Positions 38,240 to 48,531 of a stretch of 64,000 nucleotides of DNA are shown here, one piece after another (position 1 is the stretch's first letter; every line of letters starts with the position of its first letter). This stretch comes from Cytophagia bacterium. GTDB taxonomy: Bacteria > Bacteroidota > Bacteroidia > UBA7662. Location of the stretch: assembly GCA_009926405.1 (NCBI GenBank), contig RFOZ01000001.1, forward strand, positions 1 to 64,000. Reading direction: 5' to 3'. Under the pieces are notes generated by a model. It was not told the DNA's origin, did no database searches, and worked only from the letters and a program-made list of their open reading frames with translations. The position numbers and the translations under genes were made by a program.

Positions 38240-39358
38240 ATGACCGCACCGTTGCCGACCCCCGGGTCTCTACACCTACAGGATGGACGAATTTTTGAAG
38301 GTTGGATTATAGGCTGGGATGCTGGGATTTGTGGGGGTGAGCTTTGCTTTAACACCTCCATGACCGGTTACCAGGAAATGTTCACCGATCCATCCTATCG
38401 TGGTCAAATGCTGATACACAATTTTGTGCACCTAGGAAATTACGGGGCCTATGCCCCGGACCAGGAATCGGAACGCGTTCAGATCAGCGGGGTGGTCGTC
38501 CGCAATTTTTCGGAAAAGCATTCCCGCTTGATGGCTGATTCTTCTTTGCAGGACTACATGGTCCAGAATCAATTGATGGGAATAAGGGGCATTGACACCA
38601 GGGCTTTGGTTCGGCATATTCGAAACAGTGGAGCAATGAATGCCGTCATTCTTTCGCACAAAGACCCGGTTGGAGATCAAGGCCAACGGGCCCAAAAGGC
38701 TTTGGAGAACCTGCCCGCGATGGCCGGTTTGGATCTGAGCGCCATGGTGACCACCGTTGAACCTTATCGAATGGCTTCTTCGCTACCTGGCACCCCCAAA
38801 CGGGTGGTTGTTATGGATTACGGAGTCAAACGCAACATGCTTCAACATTTAACCAACAGGGGCTGCGAGCTTCAGGTGCTTCCGGCATCGGCCACCTTTG
38901 AAGAGGTCATGGCTTGTGAACCTCAAGGTATTTTGCTGTCCAATGGTCCCGGTGATCCTGCAGCCATGGACATGCAAGTCGCTGTCGTCCGAACTTTGTT
39001 GGAACGCAAAATCCCATTGATGGGCATTTGTTTGGGTCATCAACTCTTGGCCAGGGCAGCCGGTCTTGAAACCTTCAAAATGCATAACGGGCATCGTGGC
39101 TCCAATCATCCTGTTCAGAACCTCCGCCGAAACCGCTCGGAGATAACCTCCCAAAATCACGGCTTCGCGGTGAATTTGGAACAAACCAAGGAGGCATCTC
39201 ATCTGGAGTTGACCCATATTAACTTGAACGATCACACCGTTGAAGGCCTTGCATTGCGTGAGAGCCCCGCGTTCTCGGTGCAGTATCACCCGGAGTCCAA
39301 CCCTGGACCCCATGATTCGCATTATTTGTTTGATGATTTTGTGGCCATGATGGCCTAA
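38240..39358 (+). CDS. carA: Carbamoyl-phosphate synthase small subunit (glutamine amidotransferase)
   Basis: Supplies ammonia from glutamine to CarB for carbamoyl phosphate used in pyrimidine and arginine synthesis. 372 aa. N-terminal domain with SLHLQDGRIFEGW and NTSMTGYQEMFTDPSY; class I amidotransferase domain with SNGPGDP, the nucleophile Cys in GICLGHQLLARA, and the His/Glu pair in QYHPESNPGPHDS. carB is not in this window; pyrB, pyrR and pyrE are, further downstream. Confidence 0.96.
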   Translation: MTAPLPTPGSLHLQDGRIFEGWIIGWDAGICGGELCFNTSMTGYQEMFTDPSYRGQMLIHNFVHLGNYGAYAPDQESERVQISGVVVRNFSEKHSRLMADSSLQDYMVQNQLMGIRGIDTRALVRHIRNSGAMNAVILSHKDPVGDQGQRAQKALENLPAMAGLDLSAMVTTVEPYRMASSLPGTPKRVVVMDYGVKRNMLQHLTNRGCELQVLPASATFEEVMACEPQGILLSNGPGDPAAMDMQVAVVRTLLERKIPLMGICLGHQLLARAAGLETFKMHNGHRGSNHPVQNLRRNRSEITSQNHGFAVNLEQTKEASHLELTHINLNDHTVEGLALRESPAFSVQYHPESNPGPHDSHYLFDDFVAMMA

Positions 39359-39393
39359 CTTTTGCCTTCGCTAACGCATATATTTTTCTTTAA

Positions 39394-40704
<1,311 letters not shown>

Positions 40705-40712
40705 TTGCAAGC

Positions 40713-41015
40713 ATGGCCGCACCATTGAGACGAATTCTTCGAAACCGTTTTTTGATTGCGGGATTTCTTTTTGTGTTATGGATTTTGTTTTTGGACGAAT
40801 ACCGGTGGTTGGGTCAGGCCAAAGTTCGACGCGAGTGGAGGCTTTTGCAGAAGCAGAAGTCCTATTATGATTCTTCCATAAGGGTCATGACCCTAGAAAA
40901 AGCCGCCCTGGAATCAGATACGCTTTTGTTGGAACGTTTGGCCCGCGAAAAGTACCGAATGGTCAAGCCCGGGGAATCGGTTTTTTGGTTGCTGGACACG
41001 GTCCAGGCGCCTTGA
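40713..41015 (+). CDS. ftsB: Septum formation initiator family protein (FtsB/DivIC-like)
   Basis: 100-aa bitopic protein: short basic N-terminus, one membrane span (about residues 12-28, FLIAGFLFVLWILFLDEY) and a periplasmic coiled coil (about 38-75), ending in the family-typical EKYRMVKPGESVFWL. This is the plan of FtsB/DivIC, which joins FtsQ and FtsL at the septum. Being directly behind eno parallels E. coli, where ftsB also follows eno, and supports the call. Confidence 0.85.
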   Translation: MAAPLRRILRNRFLIAGFLFVLWILFLDEYRWLGQAKVRREWRLLQKQKSYYDSSIRVMTLEKAALESDTLLLERLAREKYRMVKPGESVFWLLDTVQAP

Positions 41016-41016
41016 T

Positions 41017-41730
41017 TTATTCCAGGTCTTGTTTAATTAGCAAGGCCGTGCTCATTCCTGCTAAACAACGTTCGACCCGGTTGCTAAGGTTCTTGGCCAG
41101 GCAGACTTCGCCGCGGTTGATCAGGGAAATTTGCCCCAAAACTCTACCATCTTGTTCGTAGCGCAATCCTGCATGGGTGGCTCCTAGCCAGGGTCGGTTC
41201 CCTTCAAGGGTCCTTATGCTATGGATTTCAATGAGGGCCTCCCCTGGAATATCTAAATGACCGCATAGGCTTTGCCGCCGTGATGCTGTTTCGGGTCTAA
41301 ACAAAACAAATTCAGCGCGGGGCTCACCATGGCTGTGAATTTCGCCGGTTAACAGATGGCTGTAAGACAAGGGTAAAGCGATACGGCCTTGCCACAAAGG
41401 GACATCGCTTTGTTTAAAGCGTGCGAAGGTCGTGACCGTATCGTGGCCTGAACCATTGCTGGAGCTTTGGATCAGGCGTATGCGTTGCGTGGCTCCGCTA
41501 AACCGAATGCCAACACGGGCTTGGTAGGAATTGACAGCCCCCCTACGCACTTGGAGGGTGGAGTAGGGCCCGTAGTTTATCCTCACTTTGAACCGAAATT
41601 GTTGGCGACCCTGCACCGGGTAACAATCCGACTGGTCTATTAGACCAGGGTCTAGAGCTAACCGTAATGGAGTACACGAGACAGCTTGTAACACCAAACC
41701 TGCGAGCAAAGCATAGAATATTTTTTTCAT
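41017..41730 (-). CDS. Uncharacterised lipoprotein
   Basis: 237 aa, not recognised as a named family. The N-terminus MKKIFYALLAGLVLQAVSC has the features of a lipoprotein signal (charged start, hydrophobic core, lipobox-like AVSC), so it is probably anchored by a lipidated Cys19. The rest is predicted mainly beta, with several Cys (C38, C155-type CGH, C210/C222) that might pair in the periplasm. It lies 21 bp behind the vWA membrane protein and is likely cotranscribed with it; function is unknown. It is tail-to-tail with ftsB, 1 bp apart. Confidence 0.75.
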   Translation of the reverse strand: MKKIFYALLAGLVLQAVSCTPLRLALDPGLIDQSDCYPVQGRQQFRFKVRINYGPYSTLQVRRGAVNSYQARVGIRFSGATQRIRLIQSSSNGSGHDTVTTFARFKQSDVPLWQGRIALPLSYSHLLTGEIHSHGEPRAEFVLFRPETASRRQSLCGHLDIPGEALIEIHSIRTLEGNRPWLGATHAGLRYEQDGRVLGQISLINRGEVCLAKNLSNRVERCLAGMSTALLIKQDLE

Positions 41731-41751
41731 GTTACGAATTTTTGAATCCTA

Positions 41752-43929
41752 TTAAACCCCTCCTAACGCTCGGACCAAGACCCATTCAATACCTAACAAA
41801 AGAGATATCAGAATCCAAGTCCAGATCGAACGCAACCAGGAAGTAGCAACCAAGCTTAGGCTGCTTTCAGGCCGAATGGTCGGGTGTGACTTGATTTTTT
41901 GATATAATCTTTCGAGAGCAAGTGCTCGAGATTTTGGGTCCCAGGCATCCATGCGGACATAGGTTCCGTTGGTTTGCTTCGCCAGACTTTGGAGTAGGTT
42001 GTGATCGCCCGGTTCGTCCGGGTTTTCGAGGCCAAAGGATTGAACGGCCAAGACTCCTTTCTTTTCAAGAGGCTGTCCGTTGGCGGATGTGGTGGCGGTG
42101 TAACGGTAGGTTCCAGCGGCTAAACGACCCAAATTAAGGCGGTATCCCAATCCGTCCGGGATCATCGTCGCATCGCTGACAAGGCGATCCTTTTGGTAAA
42201 GCTGGAATCGCAGGGTGTTTTGGTTGTCAAATTCACCTTGCGCATTGCGTAGACTGCCTTCGATGAGGACTTGCTGCGTTTCGTTAAAGAAAGGCCGAAC
42301 CGGTCGAATTTCCAGACCTTCGGAAGCTTGACCGCCCAAAAGCAGGGAAACGGTTTTGTAAACCAGTTCCTCCAAAGGGGAGGTTGAAACGGAACCTCCT
42401 TGGCTGGAGCGATCATCCGAATTCAGGGCCAATCGCCAGCGCCACAAACCCTCGCCCCAGAGGTAGGCTCTTGCCGGACGGCTTTTGTATTCCACAACCC
42501 ATAAAGGTCGCTGGGTGACGACCCGTTCCTTTTGTTGGTACAACAAGGTTGTCGAAACGGGGGATTCGACCGGGCCCACCGAAGGTGCGTTAAGAGGCGG
42601 AAGACGACGCATTCCTTCGGCGAGCTGTCCTCCAGGAAGGAAGGCATTCCAGCGTTGATTTAGAACCGGGAGTACCTGAGCCAAAGGAACCGAGGCCAAG
42701 GAAGGTCCCTCCGGCCAGAGCCGCCAATCGCTGGCTGCACCACCCATCCACCAAAGGGGTTTTCCTTTTTGTAGAATTTTTTGGAGTAAGTCGGCCTCGC
42801 CGGCTTCCGGGTTGGCCGAAGGCCATTGATGCCAGATGGTGAGGTCTGCGGATGGATCTGCGGCGGCTTTGCGCAGGCCTTGCAGGCCGTATTCCAATTC
42901 CACTACGTAGTTTTTGGTTTGTTCCAAGAGGCTTCGCAGAACCCCCAAGTCCGGGTGTGGGGCCTTTGCAAGCAATAGCAGTCGTTTTTTGGTCCGAACC
43001 GCTTCGACAAAGGCCAATCGTTCTGGGGCATCCTTAACCTTGTTCTGCTCAGTGGAGCCGCTCAGGCTGCGGCCTCTGAAACGGATGGCATACAAACCTT
43101 CTTCGCCAATGGAAACTTTGAAACGAATGGTTTGCTGGGAGGTGCCCGCACCGGGTTGCCAAACACGACGTTCGGTTAGGCGGGGTGAGTCCAAACCGGT
43201 GGAAACCAAGGCTTCGATTTGCAAGGATTGACCGGACATGTGATGACAGCGCACAGGGATTTCTATTTCCAAATCGCTATGGGCTTCAACGCGTTCGGGA
43301 ACGGTCGGTGTGCCGAGGGTCCATGCGGGTTTTTTGCCTTGGTCTGAACCGCAGCCCAAGGTCATCACCGGGGCTTGATAGGTTCCAAAAAAGGACTGAG
43401 GTTCAATTCCTTGGTTAAAAAGGCCATCACTGACAAGAACCCACGCGGCGATGGTTTCCAACCCTGCTTGGTCCGAAGTCCAGTTGGCCAGGGGCTCGGT
43501 GGATGTCAGGCTTTGGTTCAACCGCACCGAATTTGCCTGGGATGGGTTGAGGCGATTGGCGCCTGCTCCATAGCCTACCACATCAACGCGATGGGTCCCT
43601 TGGAGTTTTTGGGTGAATTCCAAAGCAAAAGATCGCAATTCATCGGGCGTGATGCCGGGTCGGTTCATGGACTGGCTTTGGTCCAAAGCCAGGACTACCA
43701 AAGGCGGTTGAACGCTTCGCTCTTCCCGCATCCAGGTGGGGTCAAAACAAAGCAGTACCAACAAAAAAACGGCCAATCCGCGCAGCGTTCCCAACAACAG
43801 GCGACCCTTCCTCAAAGGTTGGTTCGGACGATGGAAACCGTGTCTTGCCCATGCCCAGGCGAAACCTGCGGCGGCGGACAAAGGCAGAACCCAATACGGG
43901 GAACCCCAACCCAGTTCCAAATATCCCAT
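41752..43929 (-). CDS. Large membrane protein with von Willebrand factor A domain
   Basis: 725 aa. Two N-terminal membrane segments (about 12-28 and 44-62) are followed by a vWA domain whose metal-ion-dependent adhesion site D83-Q-S85-Q-S87 is intact (LALDQSQSMN), then beta-rich regions and a central part that resembles the amidotransferase-like fold often found in such proteins (LLLLAKAPHPDLGVLRSLLEQ), and a final membrane span (SWLRSIWTWILISLLLGIEWVLV). Bulk of the chain is expected in the periplasm. Similar proteins in Bacteroidota are called vWA-domain proteins of unknown role. It precedes a lipoprotein gene and follows fabG. Confidence 0.8.
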   Translation of the reverse strand: MGYLELGWGSPYWVLPLSAAAGFAWAWARHGFHRPNQPLRKGRLLLGTLRGLAVFLLVLLCFDPTWMREERSVQPPLVVLALDQSQSMNRPGITPDELRSFALEFTQKLQGTHRVDVVGYGAGANRLNPSQANSVRLNQSLTSTEPLANWTSDQAGLETIAAWVLVSDGLFNQGIEPQSFFGTYQAPVMTLGCGSDQGKKPAWTLGTPTVPERVEAHSDLEIEIPVRCHHMSGQSLQIEALVSTGLDSPRLTERRVWQPGAGTSQQTIRFKVSIGEEGLYAIRFRGRSLSGSTEQNKVKDAPERLAFVEAVRTKKRLLLLAKAPHPDLGVLRSLLEQTKNYVVELEYGLQGLRKAAADPSADLTIWHQWPSANPEAGEADLLQKILQKGKPLWWMGGAASDWRLWPEGPSLASVPLAQVLPVLNQRWNAFLPGGQLAEGMRRLPPLNAPSVGPVESPVSTTLLYQQKERVVTQRPLWVVEYKSRPARAYLWGEGLWRWRLALNSDDRSSQGGSVSTSPLEELVYKTVSLLLGGQASEGLEIRPVRPFFNETQQVLIEGSLRNAQGEFDNQNTLRFQLYQKDRLVSDATMIPDGLGYRLNLGRLAAGTYRYTATTSANGQPLEKKGVLAVQSFGLENPDEPGDHNLLQSLAKQTNGTYVRMDAWDPKSRALALERLYQKIKSHPTIRPESSLSLVATSWLRSIWTWILISLLLGIEWVLVRALGGV

Positions 43930-43940
43930 GGTTTAAAGAC

Positions 43941-44699
43941 CTAGGCGGGGTCCAATCCTCCGCATACATTCCAGCATTGGCCCGTAACATAAGAAGCCCG
44001 GTCGGATGCCAGGAAGGCAATGATTTCAGATACTTCTTCGACCGTTCCCGGTCGTCCCAAGGGGATTTTGGCATTCCATGCCTCCGAGACAGCCGGGTCC
44101 AATTGGCCGGTCATTTCGGTTTCGATGTAACCGGGCGCAACGGCGTTGCATCGAATGTTACGAGATCCCAATTCGCGGGCCAAGGACTGGGTGAAAGCAA
44201 TGACACCTGCCTTGGATGCTGCGTAATTGCTCTGCCCTGCGTTCCCACCGCGCCCAACCACCGATGACAAATTGATGATGCTGCCTTTGCGGTTTTTCAT
44301 GAGGTGGCGAACCGCATGTTTACAAACATTGAAGACGGATTTCAGATTGTTATCCATCACCTGATCCCATTGTTCCTCGGTCATCCGGATCAGCAATTGA
44401 TCCCTGGTAATCCCTGCGTTGTTAACGATGATTTCGAGACCTCCAAAATCTTCCAGGATTTGCTCAATCAACTTTTCGGCCTGGTTATAATCAGCAGCAT
44501 CCGAGGCGTAGGCCCGAGCACGGACCCCCATGGCCTGCAATTCTTTCTCAAGTTCCAGGGCTGATTCTTGGGAGGATTTGTAGGTAAAGGCAATATCGGC
44601 TCCCTGAGAGGCCAACTTGCGGGCGATGCCCATTCCAATTCCCCGGCTACCGCCGGTGACCAAGGCTATTTTGCCTTGAAGAAGTGTATTTGTGTCCAT
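43941..44699 (-). CDS. fabG: 3-oxoacyl-[acyl-carrier-protein] reductase FabG
   Basis: Short-chain dehydrogenase of fatty-acid elongation, reducing 3-oxoacyl-ACP with NADPH. 252 aa: cofactor loop TGGSRGIG at about residue 15, NNAGITRD, the catalytic Ser in INLSSVVGRGG and the YAASKAG Tyr-Lys pair, then RCNAVAPGYIETEMT. An ATG farther upstream gives a non-family extension and was not used. Reading the minus strand, an exact promoter box sits 5 bp before the start. Being an SDR, other substrates cannot be ruled out, but the match to FabG is close. Confidence 0.92.
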   Translation of the reverse strand: MDTNTLLQGKIALVTGGSRGIGMGIARKLASQGADIAFTYKSSQESALELEKELQAMGVRARAYASDAADYNQAEKLIEQILEDFGGLEIIVNNAGITRDQLLIRMTEEQWDQVMDNNLKSVFNVCKHAVRHLMKNRKGSIINLSSVVGRGGNAGQSNYAASKAGVIAFTQSLARELGSRNIRCNAVAPGYIETEMTGQLDPAVSEAWNAKIPLGRPGTVEEVSEIIAFLASDRASYVTGQCWNVCGGLDPA

Positions 44700-44704
44700 G
44701 GGAA

Positions 44705-44712
44705 CAAAGATA
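44705..44712 (-). promoter_or_regulatory. fabG: Candidate -7 box immediately ahead of fabG
   Basis: On the minus strand TATCTTTG matches TAnnTTTG exactly and is separated from the fabG ATG by only TTCCC. Transcription from it would begin at or beside the start codon, implying a leaderless mRNA. No good -33 TTTG at standard spacing (one lies 26 bp away). Confidence 0.4.
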
Positions 44713-44749
44713 AACCAGCCTTCGCGTCCTGTCAGGAGCAAAGCTTCCC

Positions 44750-45577
44750 TCAGGAGCGTTGAATCATCACTTTGTCCTGAACCCTTAGTCCAAGCAAGGA
44801 CTCGGCGTGGTTGTTGGCCAGGGCAATTTCGAGGTAACCCATGGCATTGTAGAGCAGCACAAGGTGCTGTCCTTCCACCGCATGGTAATGGCCCTGAATC
44901 CGATCGCTGCGGTTTTCGTGTCGTAGGTTGGAGCGAAGCAGCACCTCAAAGGGTCGATCGGCCACAAAGGTTTCAACGGTCCCTTGGTCCAGGTTGGTGT
45001 GGAGGTTTCCGTAACTATCCGCATAGAGGACCCGGCCATGCAAAACGCCGTTTTGTTCGTAAACCTTTTCCTGCCACATCCCAACGGTATCCGGCAGGGG
45101 CTCCTGCCAAGGTTCGGGTGCTTTGGTTCTTGAAGGATCTTGCCCCAAGGCATGAATCAGCATACCCAAGGGCCCGTCCAGCCAATCCAGCAAGGCAAAG
45201 CCGGCCTTGGGTCGTGGTACGGTCAAGGGGTAGCGCTGTACGGGTGGGCTTTCATCCCCTTCAACCAGCAACGGGACCAGGCCTTTGTCTGGCAAGGCAA
45301 ACCAATGGCCCTGATAACGGACCACGATAAAGGATGGCCAAGGGCTTTCTTGTTCCTTGGTTCGATACCCCACATCCAACAAATGCACCGTACCCGGTGG
45401 AAAAAAAGGGAAGGCGGTTTTGAGGACATAAACAGCCTCAAGCAAGTCATATTTGCTAATATTGTGTGAAATATCCTCGGTTCGCCCATGCGGAAACCTG
45501 CTCAACAATCGTCCTCTCAGCATCGCGACATATGGATCGCGCAGTCCGTAATCGGTGGTGAGGGTGACAAGAGCCAT
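44750..45577 (-). CDS. SAM hydrolase / SAM-hydroxide adenosyltransferase family protein (DUF62)
   Basis: 275 aa of the family that splits S-adenosylmethionine with water (relatives use halide). N-terminal TLTTDYGLRDPYVAMLRG and C-terminal MGYLEIALANNHAESLLGL are family signatures, as is the HNISKYDLLEAVYVLKTAFPFFPPGTVH stretch. The catalytic loop usually reading VDPGVG...R is here LLDVGYRTKE: an Asp and an Arg are present but closer together, so activity is uncertain. It heads a minus-strand run with fabG, a vWA protein and a lipoprotein; 50 bp separate it from fabG. Confidence 0.85.
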   Translation of the reverse strand: MALVTLTTDYGLRDPYVAMLRGRLLSRFPHGRTEDISHNISKYDLLEAVYVLKTAFPFFPPGTVHLLDVGYRTKEQESPWPSFIVVRYQGHWFALPDKGLVPLLVEGDESPPVQRYPLTVPRPKAGFALLDWLDGPLGMLIHALGQDPSRTKAPEPWQEPLPDTVGMWQEKVYEQNGVLHGRVLYADSYGNLHTNLDQGTVETFVADRPFEVLLRSNLRHENRSDRIQGHYHAVEGQHLVLLYNAMGYLEIALANNHAESLLGLRVQDKVMIQRS

Positions 45578-45608
45578 GGGGAACGCTAAACGAAGCAGAG
45601 ACCGACCT

Positions 45609-45636
45609 CAAATTTATTCCAAAGCCACCAAAGCAA
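45609..45636 (-). promoter_or_regulatory. Candidate promoter for the DUF62 gene
   Basis: Minus strand TTG (45636-45634)-N17-TAAATTTG (45616-45609), an exact -7 match with a partial -33 at acceptable spacing. The predicted start leaves a leader of about 25 nt. It lies in the 86-bp gap shared with the divergent phoH gene. Confidence 0.45.
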
Positions 45637-45663
45637 CGCCTTTTGCCTCACCTTAACGAACCG

Positions 45664-46638
45664 ATGGAATTTGACATCACGGGAATGGATCCCTTGGGAT
45701 TCTATGGCGCTGGAAACGCCCGACAGGATCGATTGCAAGCGGCTTTTCCGGAGCTCAAAATGACAATGCGGGGGAGTCGCCTCAGCTTGGAGGGAACCGA
45801 GCAGGCCATGAACCGGTTTCAAATCTTGTGGGAACGATTGATACGCTCCTATAGCCTGGGACAGGGTGTTTTGAGCGATGATGCCTTCAACGAAGCCATG
45901 GCCGGCCTGGAGTCCCGGCATCGTGACGCGAATCCGGTTTTTGATCCTTCCCCCAAAACAGCTTTGGTGCATGGGCCCAACGGCCTCATCGTGCGGGCAC
46001 GTACCCCAAATCAGCAGCGGATGGTGGATGCTATGGACCGATGTGATTTGTTGTTTGCCTTGGGTCCGGCGGGATCCGGCAAAACCTATACCGCGGTGGC
46101 CCTCGCTGTTCGTTCCCTCAAAAACAAAGAGGTCCGAAAAATTATCTTGACCAGACCGGCGGTTGAAGCCGGAGAAAGCCTGGGCTTTCTGCCCGGTGAT
46201 CTCAAAGAAAAAGTTGATCCGTATTTGAGGCCGCTTTACGATGCCTTGGAGGACATGCTGCCGCCCCACCGGCTAGCCAAGTATTTGGAGGATGGCCTTA
46301 TTGAAGTGGCTCCTTTGGCCTTTATGCGGGGTCGGACCTTGGACAAAGCCTTTGTTATCTTGGACGAGGCCCAGAACTGCACCCCCACCCAGCTCAAAAT
46401 GTTTTTGACCCGCATGGGTCCCTCTGCACGATTTATTGTTACGGGGGATTTGACCCAGGTTGATTTGCCGGCCCGTATGGTCTCGGGCTTGGGACCCACC
46501 CTGCAAGTTCTCAAAGGTCTTCCGGGGATTGCGGTGGTTGAACTGAAGGAATCCGATGTGGTCCGTCATCCTCTTGTCAAAGCAATTGTTCAAGCCTACC
46601 AAAATCAAAATCAAAATCCAAACAACGGTCATGCCTAA
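45664..46638 (+). CDS. phoH: PhoH family ATPase
   Basis: P-loop ATPase of the PhoH/YbeZ type, linked in other bacteria to RNA metabolism and ribosome maturation. 324 aa: a short KH-like N-terminal region, then the Walker A G134-[32 protein letters not shown], Walker [12 protein letters not shown] and [19 protein letters not shown] preferred over an upstream TTG (45643). The C-terminal QNQNQNPN is coded by a triple hexanucleotide. Overlaps purC by 8 bp. The usual partner ybeY is not adjacent. Confidence 0.92.
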   Translation: MEFDITGMDPLGFYGAGNARQDRLQAAFPELKMTMRGSRLSLEGTEQAMNRFQILWERLIRSYSLGQGVLSDDAFNEAMAGLESRHRDANPVFDPSPKTALVHGPNGLIVRARTPNQQRMVDAMDRCDLLFALGPAGSGKTYTAVALAVRSLKNKEVRKIILTRPAVEAGESLGFLPGDLKEKVDPYLRPLYDALEDMLPPHRLAKYLEDGLIEVAPLAFMRGRTLDKAFVILDEAQNCTPTQLKMFLTRMGPSARFIVTGDLTQVDLPARMVSGLGPTLQVLKGLPGIAVVELKESDVVRHPLVKAIVQAYQNQNQNPNNGHA

Positions 46639-47590
46639 TCCTTTTCCGCAAGCGCCGATTCAATTGCCAGGAATGACCGGTTTTTACCGGGGAAAGGTCC
46701 GGGATGTTTATTTTCTGGAAGATCGTCGCTTGGTGATGGTTGCATCCGATCGAATTTCGGCCTTTGACGTGGTCTTGCCGGCCGCCATACCACGCAAAGG
46801 GGAGGTGCTGAACCGTACCGCTGCCTATTTCCTGGAAAAAACCCGGGATTTGGTTCCCAATTGGCTCATTAGCAGCCCACACCCCCGTGTTTCCTACGGT
46901 TATTGTGCCGAACCGATTCCGGTGGAGATGGTGGTTCGGGGTTACTTGTCCGGCCATGCTTGGCGTTGTTATCGGGATGGCGCTCGATCCCTTTGTGGTG
47001 TAATACTGCCGGAAGGCCTCAAAGAATCCGATCCATTGGATCGCCCCATCCTTACCCCAACCACCAAGGCATCCGAAGGTCACGATCAGGATATTTCTCG
47101 TGAACAAATTTTGGAGCAGGGCCTGGTTAGCGAAGAGAATTACAAAATCATGGAGGAATATTCGCTGGCTTTGTTTGAACGTGGTCGTCAGATGGCGTTG
47201 GAACGTGGTTTGATTTTGGTGGATACCAAATATGAATTCGGACTTTTGGATGGCCAAATTCTCCTGATGGACGAAGTGCATACCCCCGATTCATCCCGTT
47301 ACTTCTATGCCGATTCTTATCAGGAACTGCAGGATAAAGGCCAACCCCAACAGCAATTATCCAAAGAATTTGTCCGTCAATGGCTGATTGCCAATGGATT
47401 CCAGGGTTTGCCCGGGCAAAAAATTCCAGTCATGACATCCGATTGGATTCATGAAATAAGCGAGCGTTACCAAGCACTGTACCGTCAATTAACAGGTCAG
47501 AATTTGGGGGCTGTGCAGTCCATGGAGATTGGCCTGGAACCCACCGATTGGGTCGAAGATTTTTTGAAGTATCGTCAAACCTTGAGCTAA
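46631..47590 (+). CDS. purC: Phosphoribosylaminoimidazole-succinocarboxamide synthase
   Basis: SAICAR synthetase of purine synthesis, condensing CAIR with aspartate using ATP. 319 aa, the longer form seen in Bacteroidota and yeast-like enzymes. [66 protein letters not shown] and [13 protein letters not shown] are all conserved. The ATG inside the phoH end is chosen since the longer frame is unrelated to the family. Its stop overlaps the stop of the convergent glsB-like gene. Confidence 0.96.
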   Translation: MPNPFPQAPIQLPGMTGFYRGKVRDVYFLEDRRLVMVASDRISAFDVVLPAAIPRKGEVLNRTAAYFLEKTRDLVPNWLISSPHPRVSYGYCAEPIPVEMVVRGYLSGHAWRCYRDGARSLCGVILPEGLKESDPLDRPILTPTTKASEGHDQDISREQILEQGLVSEENYKIMEEYSLALFERGRQMALERGLILVDTKYEFGLLDGQILLMDEVHTPDSSRYFYADSYQELQDKGQPQQQLSKEFVRQWLIANGFQGLPGQKIPVMTSDWIHEISERYQALYRQLTGQNLGAVQSMEIGLEPTDWVEDFLKYRQTLS

Positions 47591-48531
47591 AGACCAAGGC
47601 CCATGAAAGTGCCGATATGCCTTTCAATTTTGGCTGGGTTAATATCGGCAATGGTTACCAAAATGCCGGCTTCGTTCACCCGACCAAAGGCGGCGTTGTG
47701 AGCAAAACCAAAATATTTCATGGTAGACGATAAATTCATGTAGGCAGGAAAGAGAGGAGGGACCCGGGTCCCCCATTCCTGGGTTTTTTTGTGGAGGAGA
47801 TTCAGTCCTTTTTCGTAGTCCAAATCAACCCATAAATCATTGATTTCTTTGGGTATAGAAAGTTCAACCTCGAATTCACGGCGGGGCTCTACCCAGTGAT
47901 TTGAATCGGCAAAATAATGAGTTAAGAAACCGTGAAGTCCAACGAGGGCTTCTTTGGGGTAAGCGTCAAAGACCGTGACTTTGCCGTAGAGGTAACGGAT
48001 ATCTTTCCTACTCACGGACAGGGCCCCCAATCCATCCCACAGATTGTCCAAAGCAAAGATGCCTTTGCGGTAAGGGCCTTCGGGTTGGTAATCCGGTGCC
48101 ACAAAAGCCCGTCCCAACTCAAGGGTGTACGGTAACACATGGTTGCAAAAATCCGGACTGAACGAAAAAAGCGTGTTCGAGGAAAGACGAAAAGCCCCTT
48201 GGGCATCCGGTCCCGTTTTGCGGCATTCCACAAAGCGGTAGGCGGCCATGATTTGACGGTTTTCGGGGTCCCAAACCAGCAATTGTTCGTAGCCATTGGG
48301 TTCCATATCGTAGGTGTCCAGATCACAGGCTTTACCGGTTCCTCCGCCTTCGGACCGAAAACAGAGCTCGCGAAGACGTCCGATTTCCTGCAGGCAGGCC
48401 GGTGCATTGTCTGCATTGACCACGTAGAGCAGGTTGTTGCCTTTGTTGGTGCTGCGTAGCAGGCGTTCAGGCAACAACTCTGCTTCGATCGCTGCGGGGT
48501 CTTGGGCGTTAATGAGAGTCTGCATGGGCAT
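47587..48531 (-). CDS. glsB: Hemolysin-like / OlsB-type N-acyltransferase, probable glycine N-acyltransferase GlsB
   Basis: 314 aa GNAT-fold acyltransferase of the OlsB family. Visible family parts are [26 protein letters not shown] near residue 50, [34 protein letters not shown] and a long C-terminal half. In Bacteroides, the homologue GlsB attaches a 3-hydroxy fatty acyl chain to glycine and GlsA adds the second chain, giving glycine lipids; that the acceptor here is glycine is an inference from phylum and neighbours. It overlaps the upstream glsA-like gene by 23 bp. An alternative start is two codons in. Confidence 0.7.
   Translation of the reverse strand: MPMQTLINAQDPAAIEAELLPERLLRSTNKGNNLLYVVNADNAPACLQEIGRLRELCFRSEGGGTGKACDLDTYDMEPNGYEQLLVWDPENRQIMAAYRFVECRKTGPDAQGAFRLSSNTLFSFSPDFCNHVLPYTLELGRAFVAPDYQPEGPYRKGIFALDNLWDGLGALSVSRKDIRYLYGKVTVFDAYPKEALVGLHGFLTHYFADSNHWVEPRREFEVELSIPKEINDLWVDLDYEKGLNLLHKKTQEWGTRVPPLFPAYMNLSSTMKYFGFAHNAAFGRVNEAGILVTIADINPAKIERHIGTFMGLGL

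Noticed and set aside
46601..46618. Three AAAATC hexamers at the end of phoH as a possible phase-variation tract
   Set aside because: Only three copies, six bases each (in frame), coding for a harmless QNQNQN tail; slippage would not shift the frame.
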